Assembly (NCBI GenBank): GCA_022616475.1
Contig: JAKEEP010000240.1
Coordinates: 1 to 38,301 of the forward strand
Length of the DNA: 38,301 bases
Source of the DNA: Phycisphaerales bacterium
Lineage (GTDB): Bacteria; Planctomycetota; Phycisphaerae; Phycisphaerales; SM1A02
Reading direction: 5' to 3'
Below the pieces are notes generated by a model. The model did not search any database. It was not told the DNA's origin and worked only from the letters and a program-made list of their open reading frames with translations. Made by a program: the position numbers and the translations under genes. Shown piece by piece: positions 7,089-14,400 of this stretch; the stretch's first letter is position 1, and every line of letters starts with the position of its first letter.

Positions 7089-8822
7089 ATGATTCGCGCT
7101 GCTGAAACAACCTCGACCTTCGATACCACCACTCGCATGCCGCTTGGCGAGATGCTGGTGGCGCGGGGCATCATCAATCACGACCAGCTCAAGCAGGCTC
7201 TGGAGCACCAGGCCCATCGCGGGCACAAGAAGCTTCTGGGCGAGGTCTTGGTCGAGCTCAATTTCGCCACCGATCAGCAGGTTCTGGAAGTGCTGGCCGA
7301 GGGATATGGCGTCCCCTTTGCCACCCAAACCGCGCGCATCGCCGATCCCAAGGTCGTCGAACTCCTTCCCCGCGATTTTGTGGAAGACCACAAAGTGTTG
7401 CCACTCTTCCTGGTGCGGGGCGTGTTCACCGTCGCTGTTTCCGAACCGACCAACCTATTCCTGATCGAGGAAATCCAGCGGCTCACCGGGTATCAGGTTC
7501 AGATCGTCGCCGTGACCGCCTCGGAAATCGACGCTTCGCTCCGCGCCTACCTTCCCGCGGCGAACGTCTTCGTCATTGATGACATCTACGAAGACATCGA
7601 TGACGCCGATTTCAGCGTGATTGAAAGGACGGTCACCGAGCTTTCAGACCTCGAAGAGGTCGCCGGCCACAGCCCGGTGGTGAAGCTGGTCAACTACCTG
7701 ATCTACTCGGCGGTGCAGGACGGCGCCTCTGACATCCACATCGAGCCGGGCGATCACTACCTCCGCGTTCGGTACCGGATCGATGGCCGCCTGTTCGAGA
7801 AGCTCTCGCCGCCGCATCAGATGGCGCCCGCGCTCACCAGCCGCATCAAGATCATGAGCAATCTCGATATCTCCGAGCGGCGGGTCCCGCAGGACGGCGA
7901 CATCCACGTGCGCATGGAAGGCCGGCCCATCGACTTGCGCGTCTCGACCATGCCCGGCAAGTACGGCGAGAAAGTCGCCATCCGCATCATCGACAACCGC
8001 ACCAGCCACGTCTCGCTCGACAAACTTGGCTTCTCGGCGCACATGCTCGAAACCTGGAAAACGGTCATCAACAATCCAAACGGGGTTGTGCTGGTGACCG
8101 GCCCCACCGGCTCAGGCAAGACCACCACGCTCTATTCGGCGCTGAACCTGATCAACACCGAAGATCTGAACATTTCGACCGTCGAAGACCCGATTGAATC
8201 GAGCATGCCGGGCGTCAATCAGTTTCAGGTGAATGAGAAGGCCGGCTTTACCTTCTCCAATGCTCTGCGCGCGCTGTTGCGCCAGGATCCCGACATCATG
8301 ATGGTGGGCGAGGTTCGTGACGCCGAAACCGCCGCGATCGTCACCCAGGCCGCGCTCACCGGGCACCTGGTGTTCTCGACGCTGCACACCAATGATGCGC
8401 CCAGCGCGGTCACGCGGCTGGTGAATATCGGCATCGAGCCATACCTGGTGGCGGCCACGCTTCGGGGCGTTCTGGCCCAGCGATTGGTTCGCAAGATTTG
8501 CCCGCACTGCAAAGAGGCGTACGAGCCCGACCCGGTCATCAGGAAGGCGGTTGAGGATGCATGCGGGCCCTTCGAGTCGCTGTATCGCGGCCCCGGTTGC
8601 AGCCGATGCCGCGGCACTGGTTTTGCCGGCCGAATCGGCATCTTCGAACTGCTCATTCCCGACGAAGGGATCCTGGCCGCGATCGCCAATGGCGCACACT
8701 TGCAAGAACTGCGCGAGATTCTGGGCAAGTCGCCTTTCACCACGCTCCGCGCCGACGGCATGGAGAAGGTTCGCGGCGGGCTTACCACCGCCGAAGAGGT
8801 GTTTTACGTCACCAGCATGTAA
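7089..8822 (+). CDS. Type II secretion / type IV pilus assembly ATPase (GspE/PilB family)
   Basis: Cytoplasmic hexameric ATPase that powers pseudopilus or pilus assembly. The 577 residues contain an N-terminal MshEN/GspE-N domain (about 15-150, opening with MPLGEMLVARGIIN), followed by the catalytic domain. Visible motifs are Walker A GPTGSGKTTT at 338-347 with Lys344, the Asp box and Walker B (LRQDPDIMMVGEVRDAETA), the His box (TGHLVFSTLHTND) and a four-cysteine zinc site (CPHC and CSRC). MshEN domains are known to bind c-di-GMP, which makes the adjoining HD-GYP gene notable. The ATG at 7089 lacks a clear ribosome binding site; the Met at 7137 is an alternative start. GspF/PilC follows after 9 bases. 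GspE and PilB cannot be separated by sequence alone. Confidence 0.94.
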   Translation: MIRAAETTSTFDTTTRMPLGEMLVARGIINHDQLKQALEHQAHRGHKKLLGEVLVELNFATDQQVLEVLAEGYGVPFATQTARIADPKVVELLPRDFVEDHKVLPLFLVRGVFTVAVSEPTNLFLIEEIQRLTGYQVQIVAVTASEIDASLRAYLPAANVFVIDDIYEDIDDADFSVIERTVTELSDLEEVAGHSPVVKLVNYLIYSAVQDGASDIHIEPGDHYLRVRYRIDGRLFEKLSPPHQMAPALTSRIKIMSNLDISERRVPQDGDIHVRMEGRPIDLRVSTMPGKYGEKVAIRIIDNRTSHVSLDKLGFSAHMLETWKTVINNPNGVVLVTGPTGSGKTTTLYSALNLINTEDLNISTVEDPIESSMPGVNQFQVNEKAGFTFSNALRALLRQDPDIMMVGEVRDAETAAIVTQAALTGHLVFSTLHTNDAPSAVTRLVNIGIEPYLVAATLRGVLAQRLVRKICPHCKEAYEPDPVIRKAVEDACGPFESLYRGPGCSRCRGTGFAGRIGIFELLIPDEGILAAIANGAHLQELREILGKSPFTTLRADGMEKVRGGLTTAEEVFYVTSM

Positions 8823-8831
8823 GGACACCGC

Positions 8832-10076
8832 ATGCCAGCACAGAGCACATACGCCTTTCGAGCGCGCGACTCCAACGGCTCTGTCGTTAGCGGCTCGTTG
8901 GTCGCGACCAGCGCCGAAGAGGTCGGGGCCCGGCTTCGCGCTGAGGGCAAGTACGTTCTCTCGGTGCAGGATAACGCGCTGCGAGTCACGATGGCCCTCG
9001 ATGAGAAGCAGATTCGGCGCAATGAAGCTGCCAAGCGGGTCAAGCGCGATGACGTTATTTCGTTCTGCCAGCAGCTTTCAGTGATGCTCCAAACCGGCGT
9101 GCCGCTCTCGGAGGGCCTCGACGCCATGTGCCAGCAGGTCGCCCAAAAGGAGTTTCGCGATGTGCTGGTGGTGTTGCGAGACGACATCTACGGCGGCGAG
9201 AAATTCTCGGTCGCCATGGCCAAGTGGCCTCGCGTCTTCCCCAGCATGATCGTCAGCCTCATGAAAGCCTCGGAAGCCTCCGGCACGATGTCGATGATGC
9301 TCGGCCGGATCGCCAAGTACCTGTCCAAGGAACGCCGCACCGCCAAGCAGATCAAGGGAGCGATGGGCTACCCGGCTTTCATGATGATCACAGGCTTGAC
9401 CATGACTGTCTTCCTGATGGCGTTTGTTCTTCCAAAATTCGCCAAGATCTACGAGATGCGCTCGGCCACGCTGCCAACCCCGACTCGATTGTTGCTGAGC
9501 ATTAGTGAATTCATCACCACGCAATACCTGGTCTATCTGCCGATCGCGGCGACTCTGGCCATGGCGGCGATGATCTTTCTCCGGCGGCCGGCGGGCCGTC
9601 GCATGTGCGACTGGCTCCGGCTCCAGTGCCCGGTCATCCGGAAAATGTACGGTCAGTTGTACATCACTCGCACGGCACGCACCATGGCCACGCTGCTGGC
9701 CTCGGGCGTCAACCTGCTCGACATCATCGCCATCTGCCGCGGCGTGACCAACAATCACTACTACGACATTCTCTGGCGCAAGATGGAGCAGGGCGTCCGC
9801 GACGGCAAGCAGATCAGCGACGCCGTGTTCGAATCGTCGCTCATTCCGCGGAGCATCGCGTCGATGATCAACTCCGGCGAACGTTCGGGCAAGCTCGCCG
9901 ACGTCATGGAATCAATCGCCGAGTTCAGCGAAGAGGAGCTTGATGCGGCGGTCAGGCAAGTCACGTCGTACATCGAGCCAATCATGATCATCTTCATGGG
10001 CCTGGTGGTCGGCGGGGTAGCCATGGCTCTTCTGCTGCCGATTTTCAGCATGGGCAGCGTCATGAGCGGCGCGTAA
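8832..10076 (+). CDS. Type II secretion / type IV pilus inner-membrane platform protein (GspF/PilC family)
   Basis: Polytopic inner-membrane protein that couples the assembly ATPase to pilin polymerisation. It is 414 residues long, a normal family length. The N-terminus has the typical short domain (YAFRARDSNGSVVSGSL), followed by two homologous cytoplasmic T2SSF domains (about 70-195 and 275-395). Membrane segments are near 170-200, 220-245 and at the C-terminus (IMIIFMGLVVGGVAMALLLP). AAGGA overlaps the GspE stop codon and lies six bases before the ATG. It is the last gene of the plus-strand cluster; no major pseudopilin (GspG/PilA) or prepilin peptidase is present in the window. Confidence 0.93.
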   Translation: MPAQSTYAFRARDSNGSVVSGSLVATSAEEVGARLRAEGKYVLSVQDNALRVTMALDEKQIRRNEAAKRVKRDDVISFCQQLSVMLQTGVPLSEGLDAMCQQVAQKEFRDVLVVLRDDIYGGEKFSVAMAKWPRVFPSMIVSLMKASEASGTMSMMLGRIAKYLSKERRTAKQIKGAMGYPAFMMITGLTMTVFLMAFVLPKFAKIYEMRSATLPTPTRLLLSISEFITTQYLVYLPIAATLAMAAMIFLRRPAGRRMCDWLRLQCPVIRKMYGQLYITRTARTMATLLASGVNLLDIIAICRGVTNNHYYDILWRKMEQGVRDGKQISDAVFESSLIPRSIASMINSGERSGKLADVMESIAEFSEEELDAAVRQVTSYIEPIMIIFMGLVVGGVAMALLLPIFSMGSVMSGA

Positions 10077-10106
10077 TCGGGCGTTTGCACGGTCGCGCGT
10101 CCGTCA

Positions 10107-10403
10107 TTAGTTCGCCGCCTGAAGGAATTTGAGTATCGCCCGATGCTCTTGGCCGGTGAGGTTGGTCTGAATCCGCATGTGCAGCATCGCCACGTCCCAT
10201 TCGACATCGTTGTACCAGCGCGGGCCGCGCATGTAATGGCATCGCGCGCAGTTCTGCTCCCAGAGCTGGGAGCCGCTGAGTTCCGAGGAAGCCACAATCG
10301 GCGTCGAATGCTCCATCGAGCCTTCCGCCCCGGTGCGTTGATCCGAGCAACCTGCCGTCCAAGCCACGAATCCGATCATCCATGTCAATCGAGTCCCTTG
10401 CAC
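10107..10403 (-). CDS. Small cytochrome c lipoprotein
   Basis: A 98-residue monoheme cytochrome c predicted to be lipid-anchored on the periplasmic side. A short hydrophobic N-terminus ends in a lipobox-like WTAGC (Cys19). One heme-binding motif CARCH lies at 52-56, with Met73 or Met76 as possible axial ligand, and the C-terminal helix reads HRAILKFLQAAN. The start is a GTG at 10403 preceded by AGGAAGGAG on the minus strand, a strong ribosome binding site. It is the last gene of a three-gene minus-strand operon and follows the porin gene after 33 bases. The probable role is electron transfer to or from a partner at the membrane; the redox partner is not identifiable from sequence. Confidence 0.85.
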   Translation of the reverse strand: MQGTRLTWMIGFVAWTAGCSDQRTGAEGSMEHSTPIVASSELSGSQLWEQNCARCHYMRGPRWYNDVEWDVAMLHMRIQTNLTGQEHRAILKFLQAAN

Positions 10404-10436
10404 GGTTGACTCCTTCCTGCCAATTCGTTGGCCAAC

Positions 10437-11654
10437 TCAGAAACCCATGCCGAGTTGAAAGAGAACTGCGTGATCCGACTCCCGCTGACCCGTGGGATCA
10501 TCGATATCGCTGAACTGATATGCGACCTTCAACACCGTCGTCGGGGCGACCCAATAGTTCAATCCAACGGTGTAGCGCTGCTGATCCTGGGGCTGGGGAG
10601 CATCGCTGGATTGATTCAGAAAATCCCACCGAAACACGCCTTCAAGATCGCGCATGATTGATCCCAAATGCGTCGGGCGGTACGCCACCTGCGCATATCC
10701 CCCGGTTCGATCGTTGTTGAACGGGCCGGCGCCCAAGTCGATCAGGCCATCGAAGTCGGCGAAGTCGAACTCGGCGCGAGCATCCAGCCGTCCCTTCAGC
10801 CAATCGTCCTCGGTTAGATAGTTCACCGCGAACGAGTGCAGCAGCACGTTGGTGTCATCAATTGTGCCGCTGTCGGGCGCGACATCGGCGAACTGAATGC
10901 CGTACACAAATTCAAGATTCGCGACGGGCAGCCAGCCAACCTGCGCGCCGATCGCCTTGCTGTCGTTGACGTCCGAGAAATTGCGAAAATCGAATTGGCC
11001 CGCGCTGGGTCCCGAGGTTTCAAGCGCCGGCCCGTTGGCGATGTACGCCGAATACGTCACCTTGGTCGATCCAATCGGCGCTGCGCCGCGAAGCTCGAAT
11101 CCGAGGCTCGACTCGGGAATAATCTGGCCCCGGCCGGTCGCGAAGATCGGCTTGTCGGGCAGCTTATTGATCGCGGCCGGGTACAACTGCTCCTGAAAGT
11201 AGCTCAAGGGCGTCAAGAACAGGCCGCCTCGCAAGGTCAGGTTATCGCTGAGCACGAGCGAAAGATTTGCCCACTGCAGCTCGACGTCGCTGTCATCGTC
11301 GGCGGCACGCAGCTCAAACGATGTTCCGGCCAGCAGCTGATCCGACAGCTTCCACAGCAGCACCGGGTTCAATCGAGCCGTAAAGGTTGATTCATCGTGC
11401 TCGCGCGCGGTGAAGTTCACCGACGCCCGGCCGGTCACCAGGAAACGCGTGTACCCGGGCTCAAGAGCATTCATTTGGCGCTTCAGTTCTTCCAATTCCT
11501 GCTGAATCTGTTCAAGGTGGAGTTGGAGCTCCTCATCCGAAGCCGGCGCTGCATCGTCCTGCGCCGTGGCCGATGACGACAAGCCCACAAACAGACCGGC
11601 GACCCCCCCGGCCCGCCCAAGCGCCGTGACAAGTTGTTTGGGGAGCCGCTTCAC
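10437..11654 (-). CDS. Outer-membrane porin-like beta-barrel protein
   Basis: Predicted outer-membrane protein of 405 residues. From the GTG at 11654 the product has a signal peptide ending about residue 30 (SSSATAQDD), a short coiled coil (LHLEQIQQELEELKRQ) like those of OprO/OprP- or DcaP-type porins, then alternating polar/hydrophobic strands to the end, closing with FQLGMGF and the C-terminal Phe expected of BAM substrates. The start is chosen because GTG overlaps the upstream gene stop (GTGA), giving translational coupling, and because it places the signal peptide at the N-terminus; the frame itself stays open further upstream. It lies between two cytochrome c genes. Whether it simply conducts anions or takes part in a redox complex is not decided by the sequence. 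Confidence 0.85.
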   Translation of the reverse strand: MKRLPKQLVTALGRAGGVAGLFVGLSSSATAQDDAAPASDEELQLHLEQIQQELEELKRQMNALEPGYTRFLVTGRASVNFTAREHDESTFTARLNPVLLWKLSDQLLAGTSFELRAADDDSDVELQWANLSLVLSDNLTLRGGLFLTPLSYFQEQLYPAAINKLPDKPIFATGRGQIIPESSLGFELRGAAPIGSTKVTYSAYIANGPALETSGPSAGQFDFRNFSDVNDSKAIGAQVGWLPVANLEFVYGIQFADVAPDSGTIDDTNVLLHSFAVNYLTEDDWLKGRLDARAEFDFADFDGLIDLGAGPFNNDRTGGYAQVAYRPTHLGSIMRDLEGVFRWDFLNQSSDAPQPQDQQRYTVGLNYWVAPTTVLKVAYQFSDIDDPTGQRESDHAVLFQLGMGF

Positions 11655-12610
11655 TTCACACGTGCAGCGCCGCTGGATCGGATGCGCGCGAAACGATTGC
11701 ACGGCATATCGGGCGCCGGCGCGCCTCGGCCGTACGGATTCTCGGCCGGCCCAAAGGCCTGAAGCCACATCTTTGAATTCGCGCCTTGCCCAACTTCGTA
11801 GGCCAGCACCGGCGATGCTTCAGCATGGCCGAAGTGGCGGAGCGCCTGCGCCAGAGATGCAGACAAGTCCCGGAACGCCGATCGCAATGAAACAAGATCG
11901 CTTGACGAATCAGAGACGGCCGCCTGAGCCTTCTGAATCGCCTCGACGTCGGATTTCCAGGCGGCGCGCCGGGCCTCATCAAGCGCGCTCTGGGCTTGTG
12001 CTAGTTCGCTGAGTGTTGAAGCGAACGAGCCGCAGCAGTTCTGCGCCGTGTTCAGATCGGATCTCACCAGCGCCCCGTGCAAATCCAAATAGCGGTGGAC
12101 CACAGACGACAACGCCTCGCCGCATGCCGGCGGCGCTTCAAATTCCGGCTCCTTGGCGGGCGGCCGCGGCGCCAGGCTTCGCATGTAGTTGAGCACATGC
12201 CAGCGCTCGGCGTCGGTCAGCAACTCTTTGTGGCCAGGCATGTCGCCGCGGCCTTCAGTGATCTTCCAGAACATCGCCCCGTCGCTCTGATCCCACAAGC
12301 TCGGCTCAGTCAAATTCGTCGGGCGCGGTTCCAGATCGATGCCCGCCTTGCCATCGCCTCGGCCCGCCGCGCCATGGCATGATCGACACTCGCGAACATA
12401 CAGCTGTTGACCCAGCGTCAGCGACTTTTCATCGGCCGCGACCGGGTTCTTTTTCTGCGCGGCTCGCGCCGGCACGATCCAGGGCTTAACCGCGCCGCCG
12501 CCTCCCTCCCCATAAGCCGCGCTCATGCTCATCCACACAAGTGATCCGCCCGCCAACGTCGTCACGATCACGCATGTCCGAGTCGCGGCAACGGCTGAGA
12601 TCGTTCTCAT
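11651..12610 (-). CDS. Cytochrome c fused to a DUF3347-like domain
   Basis: Exported protein of about 319 residues. An N-terminal hydrophobic segment (about 10-32) is followed by a class I cytochrome c domain with heme motif CRSCH at 75-79, the downstream pattern GRGDGKAGIDLEPRPTNL, a probable axial Met124 in RGDMPGHKELLTD and the helix WHVLNYMRSL. The C-terminal half (about 165-300) resembles DUF3347: a helical stretch (VVHRYLDLHGALVRSDL) and the ending ENPYGRGAPAPDMPC, close to the usual NPY-G-M-CG pattern. DUF3347 is often found in copper-handling proteins, so metal binding is possible. The ATG at 12610 has GGAG six bases upstream; in-frame ATGs at 12613 and 12637 are alternatives. The next gene (porin) overlaps its stop by four bases. 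Confidence 0.82.
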   Translation of the reverse strand: MRTISAVAATRTCVIVTTLAGGSLVWMSMSAAYGEGGGGAVKPWIVPARAAQKKNPVAADEKSLTLGQQLYVRECRSCHGAAGRGDGKAGIDLEPRPTNLTEPSLWDQSDGAMFWKITEGRGDMPGHKELLTDAERWHVLNYMRSLAPRPPAKEPEFEAPPACGEALSSVVHRYLDLHGALVRSDLNTAQNCCGSFASTLSELAQAQSALDEARRAAWKSDVEAIQKAQAAVSDSSSDLVSLRSAFRDLSASLAQALRHFGHAEASPVLAYEVGQGANSKMWLQAFGPAENPYGRGAPAPDMPCNRFARIRSSGAARVK

Positions 12611-12848
12611 CATCGGCTCCAAGCAATCGGTCGCCATGGGCGCGCACCATCCCCCTACGACCTGTGCCGGCCGCAGAAAACCGCGTTCCAACACCGGCCG
12701 CTCGTCGCATCGAGCAACCTGTCGGGAAGATCAATTCACTATGTCCATCGCTTTTCACAGCCTTGCAAGGCGGAGATAATTTGTGTCTGCTAAGCACCAA
12801 CCGATCTGTCTCCACAATGCTGTTTTGGGCCGATGAGTGAACGATTCC

Positions 12849-13334
12849 ATGAACCGTCGAAAGCAGCAGTACGATGCAATGGTCAAAGAACTGGCGACGA
12901 GAGCCAGGCAATCGACTCCGATCGCACGCATGCGCATCGTCGTTGATTCCATCTGGGAATCGCTGCATGCGCTGGGCGTTTCCTGGGTGGGCTTCTACAT
13001 CGATCGGCCCGATCATCGCGATGACCAGCGCCTCGTGCTTGGTCCCTGCCGCGACAAACCTGCCTGCTCGCCCATCGGATTGCACGGTGTGTGCGGCAAA
13101 GCGCTCACGAGTCGCCGGCCCCAGATCGTCGAGGACGTGCGCGAGCTCGGCTCAAACTACATCGCCTGCGATCCGCGCGATCGATCTGAATTGGTGATCC
13201 CCCTGATCGATGCCGCCGATTGCTGCTGGGGCGTGCTTGACGTCGATTCATGGGAGCCCCAGGCGTTCGATGAGCATGACGCACTCGGCATGGAACGGGT
13301 GCTGCGCGCCGGCGGGGTGATCGCCGCAGCGTGA
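12849..13334 (+). CDS. msrC: Free methionine-(R)-sulfoxide reductase (fRMsr, GAF fold)
   Basis: Cytoplasmic repair enzyme that reduces free methionine-(R)-sulfoxide, as does E. coli YebR. It is a single GAF domain of about 161 residues. The three cysteines used by the family are conserved in the right contexts: Cys73 (PACSPIG), Cys82 (HGVCGKAL) and Cys107 (NYIACDPRDRSELVIPL), followed by GVLDVDS. These separate it from signalling GAF domains. The ATG at 12849 gives the family-like N-terminus (MNRRKQQYDAMVKEL); an in-frame GTG at 12837 is possible. It is transcribed divergently from the cytochrome/porin operon, with about 240 bases between them. Oxidative-stress repair next to periplasmic redox genes is suggestive only. 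Confidence 0.88.
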   Translation: MNRRKQQYDAMVKELATRARQSTPIARMRIVVDSIWESLHALGVSWVGFYIDRPDHRDDQRLVLGPCRDKPACSPIGLHGVCGKALTSRRPQIVEDVRELGSNYIACDPRDRSELVIPLIDAADCCWGVLDVDSWEPQAFDEHDALGMERVLRAGGVIAAA

Positions 13335-13373
13335 TTGTCGGACCCGGTTGAGCATCGCGATGCCACCAAACGA

Positions 13374-13403
13374 CAACGCCTCGATTCTTGAATCGAGGCG
13401 TTG
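13374..13403. terminator. Bidirectional hairpin terminator
   Basis: A perfect 14-bp stem (CAACGCCTCGATTC, loop TT, exact complement) lies between two convergent genes, the fRMsr gene (+) and a PEP-CTERM-like gene (-). It is flanked by GGAAAAGAG on one side and ACGA/TCGT on the other. The convergent position and stem length support termination in both directions. Confidence 0.8.
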
Positions 13404-13425
13404 GAAAAGAGTGTTTCGAGTGCGA

Positions 13426-14157
13426 TCAGCGGCGGCGCCTGCGCCCCATGATTCCAGCCAGGCCCAACAAAGCCAGCGCGCCGGGGGCCGGAATGAATTG
13501 GAAGTTGCCGGTAAAGTTGGCGATCTCGCCTGGCGAAAGATCGAACACCAGCCGAATCCCAAGCTGAGTGATGACCGTGCTGATTGGAGTGGCGGGAATG
13601 GCGGCCGAGTCGGAGTTGGTCACGCCATTAGCGCTAAGGGTGTAATCAGCGTTAAACAATGTCGCAAAATCAGAGCCGTTCACGGAGTACGTCCACATGG
13701 CAAGGTCGGCGCCGAACGCATCAGTTGTGCTGAGCGTGCCGTCCGAGGCCCCCGGATTCAGCGTCATGGCGGCATTGGCGGTATACGACAACGCCGTTGA
13801 GGGCCCAAGATCAAATGTGATCAAGATCGAGAACTGCAAGTTCGTTGCCAGATTGTTCGTGACGGTGAAGCCAGCTCCCAAGATGCCCGCGTCGTTGGCC
13901 GGGTCGTCCTGCGAGAGGAAGCTGTAGGTCAACGTCCAATCGGGCGACGGCGCGGGTACGGTGCCGCTGTAAAAGGTCAGCGTTGGGTCGATCGGCGAGC
14001 CGGCATCAGAGAATATCTGAGAGCCGCCCCCGCCAATGACATCAATGTCAAAATCGACAACGGTGCCAGCTTGAACTGGGATCGCCAGCAATCCACAACT
14101 TGCCGCGATCATCGCAACCCATACGGAGCGACGGATGCACCCTGAAAACCCAGGCAT
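13426..14157 (-). CDS. Exported protein with PEP-CTERM-like C-terminal tail (243 aa)
   Basis: Secreted or surface protein of unknown function. The N-terminus is a signal peptide (RRSVWVAMIAASCGLL to VQAGT), the middle is a Ser/Thr/Asp-rich all-beta region, and the C-terminus has the tripartite form of a PEP-CTERM sorting signal: a short Pro-containing motif (IPAPGAL), a hydrophobic helix (ALLGLAGIMG) and a basic cluster RRRRR. PAPG replaces the classic PEP. Such tails are known to be processed by exosortases, none of which is encoded in this window. The ATG at 14157 is preceded by GGAGGAGAAGG on the minus strand, so longer readings of the frame are not needed. It follows the multiheme cytochrome gene in the same direction, about 240 bases away. 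Confidence 0.82.
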   Translation of the reverse strand: MPGFSGCIRRSVWVAMIAASCGLLAIPVQAGTVVDFDIDVIGGGGSQIFSDAGSPIDPTLTFYSGTVPAPSPDWTLTYSFLSQDDPANDAGILGAGFTVTNNLATNLQFSILITFDLGPSTALSYTANAAMTLNPGASDGTLSTTDAFGADLAMWTYSVNGSDFATLFNADYTLSANGVTNSDSAAIPATPISTVITQLGIRLVFDLSPGEIANFTGNFQFIPAPGALALLGLAGIMGRRRRR

Positions 14158-14400
14158 ACCTTCTCCTCCTATAGTCCTCTCGTCTCCAGACCTCAAATCG
14201 AAGCACCAAGAAGTTGATGCTGCGTTCGCATCACCCCCAGTGTTTATGCGGACTATAACACACCCCATTCCCTCACGCAACTAATTTCTTGACGAATCGT
14301 CGCCTTGATTTGGAGGGCACCCAACATAGTCCGACCCTCCGACGGTAGTCACCAAAAGGCGGGAATCTTGGGGGCTTGGGTCGCAGGAATCGATCCGGCG

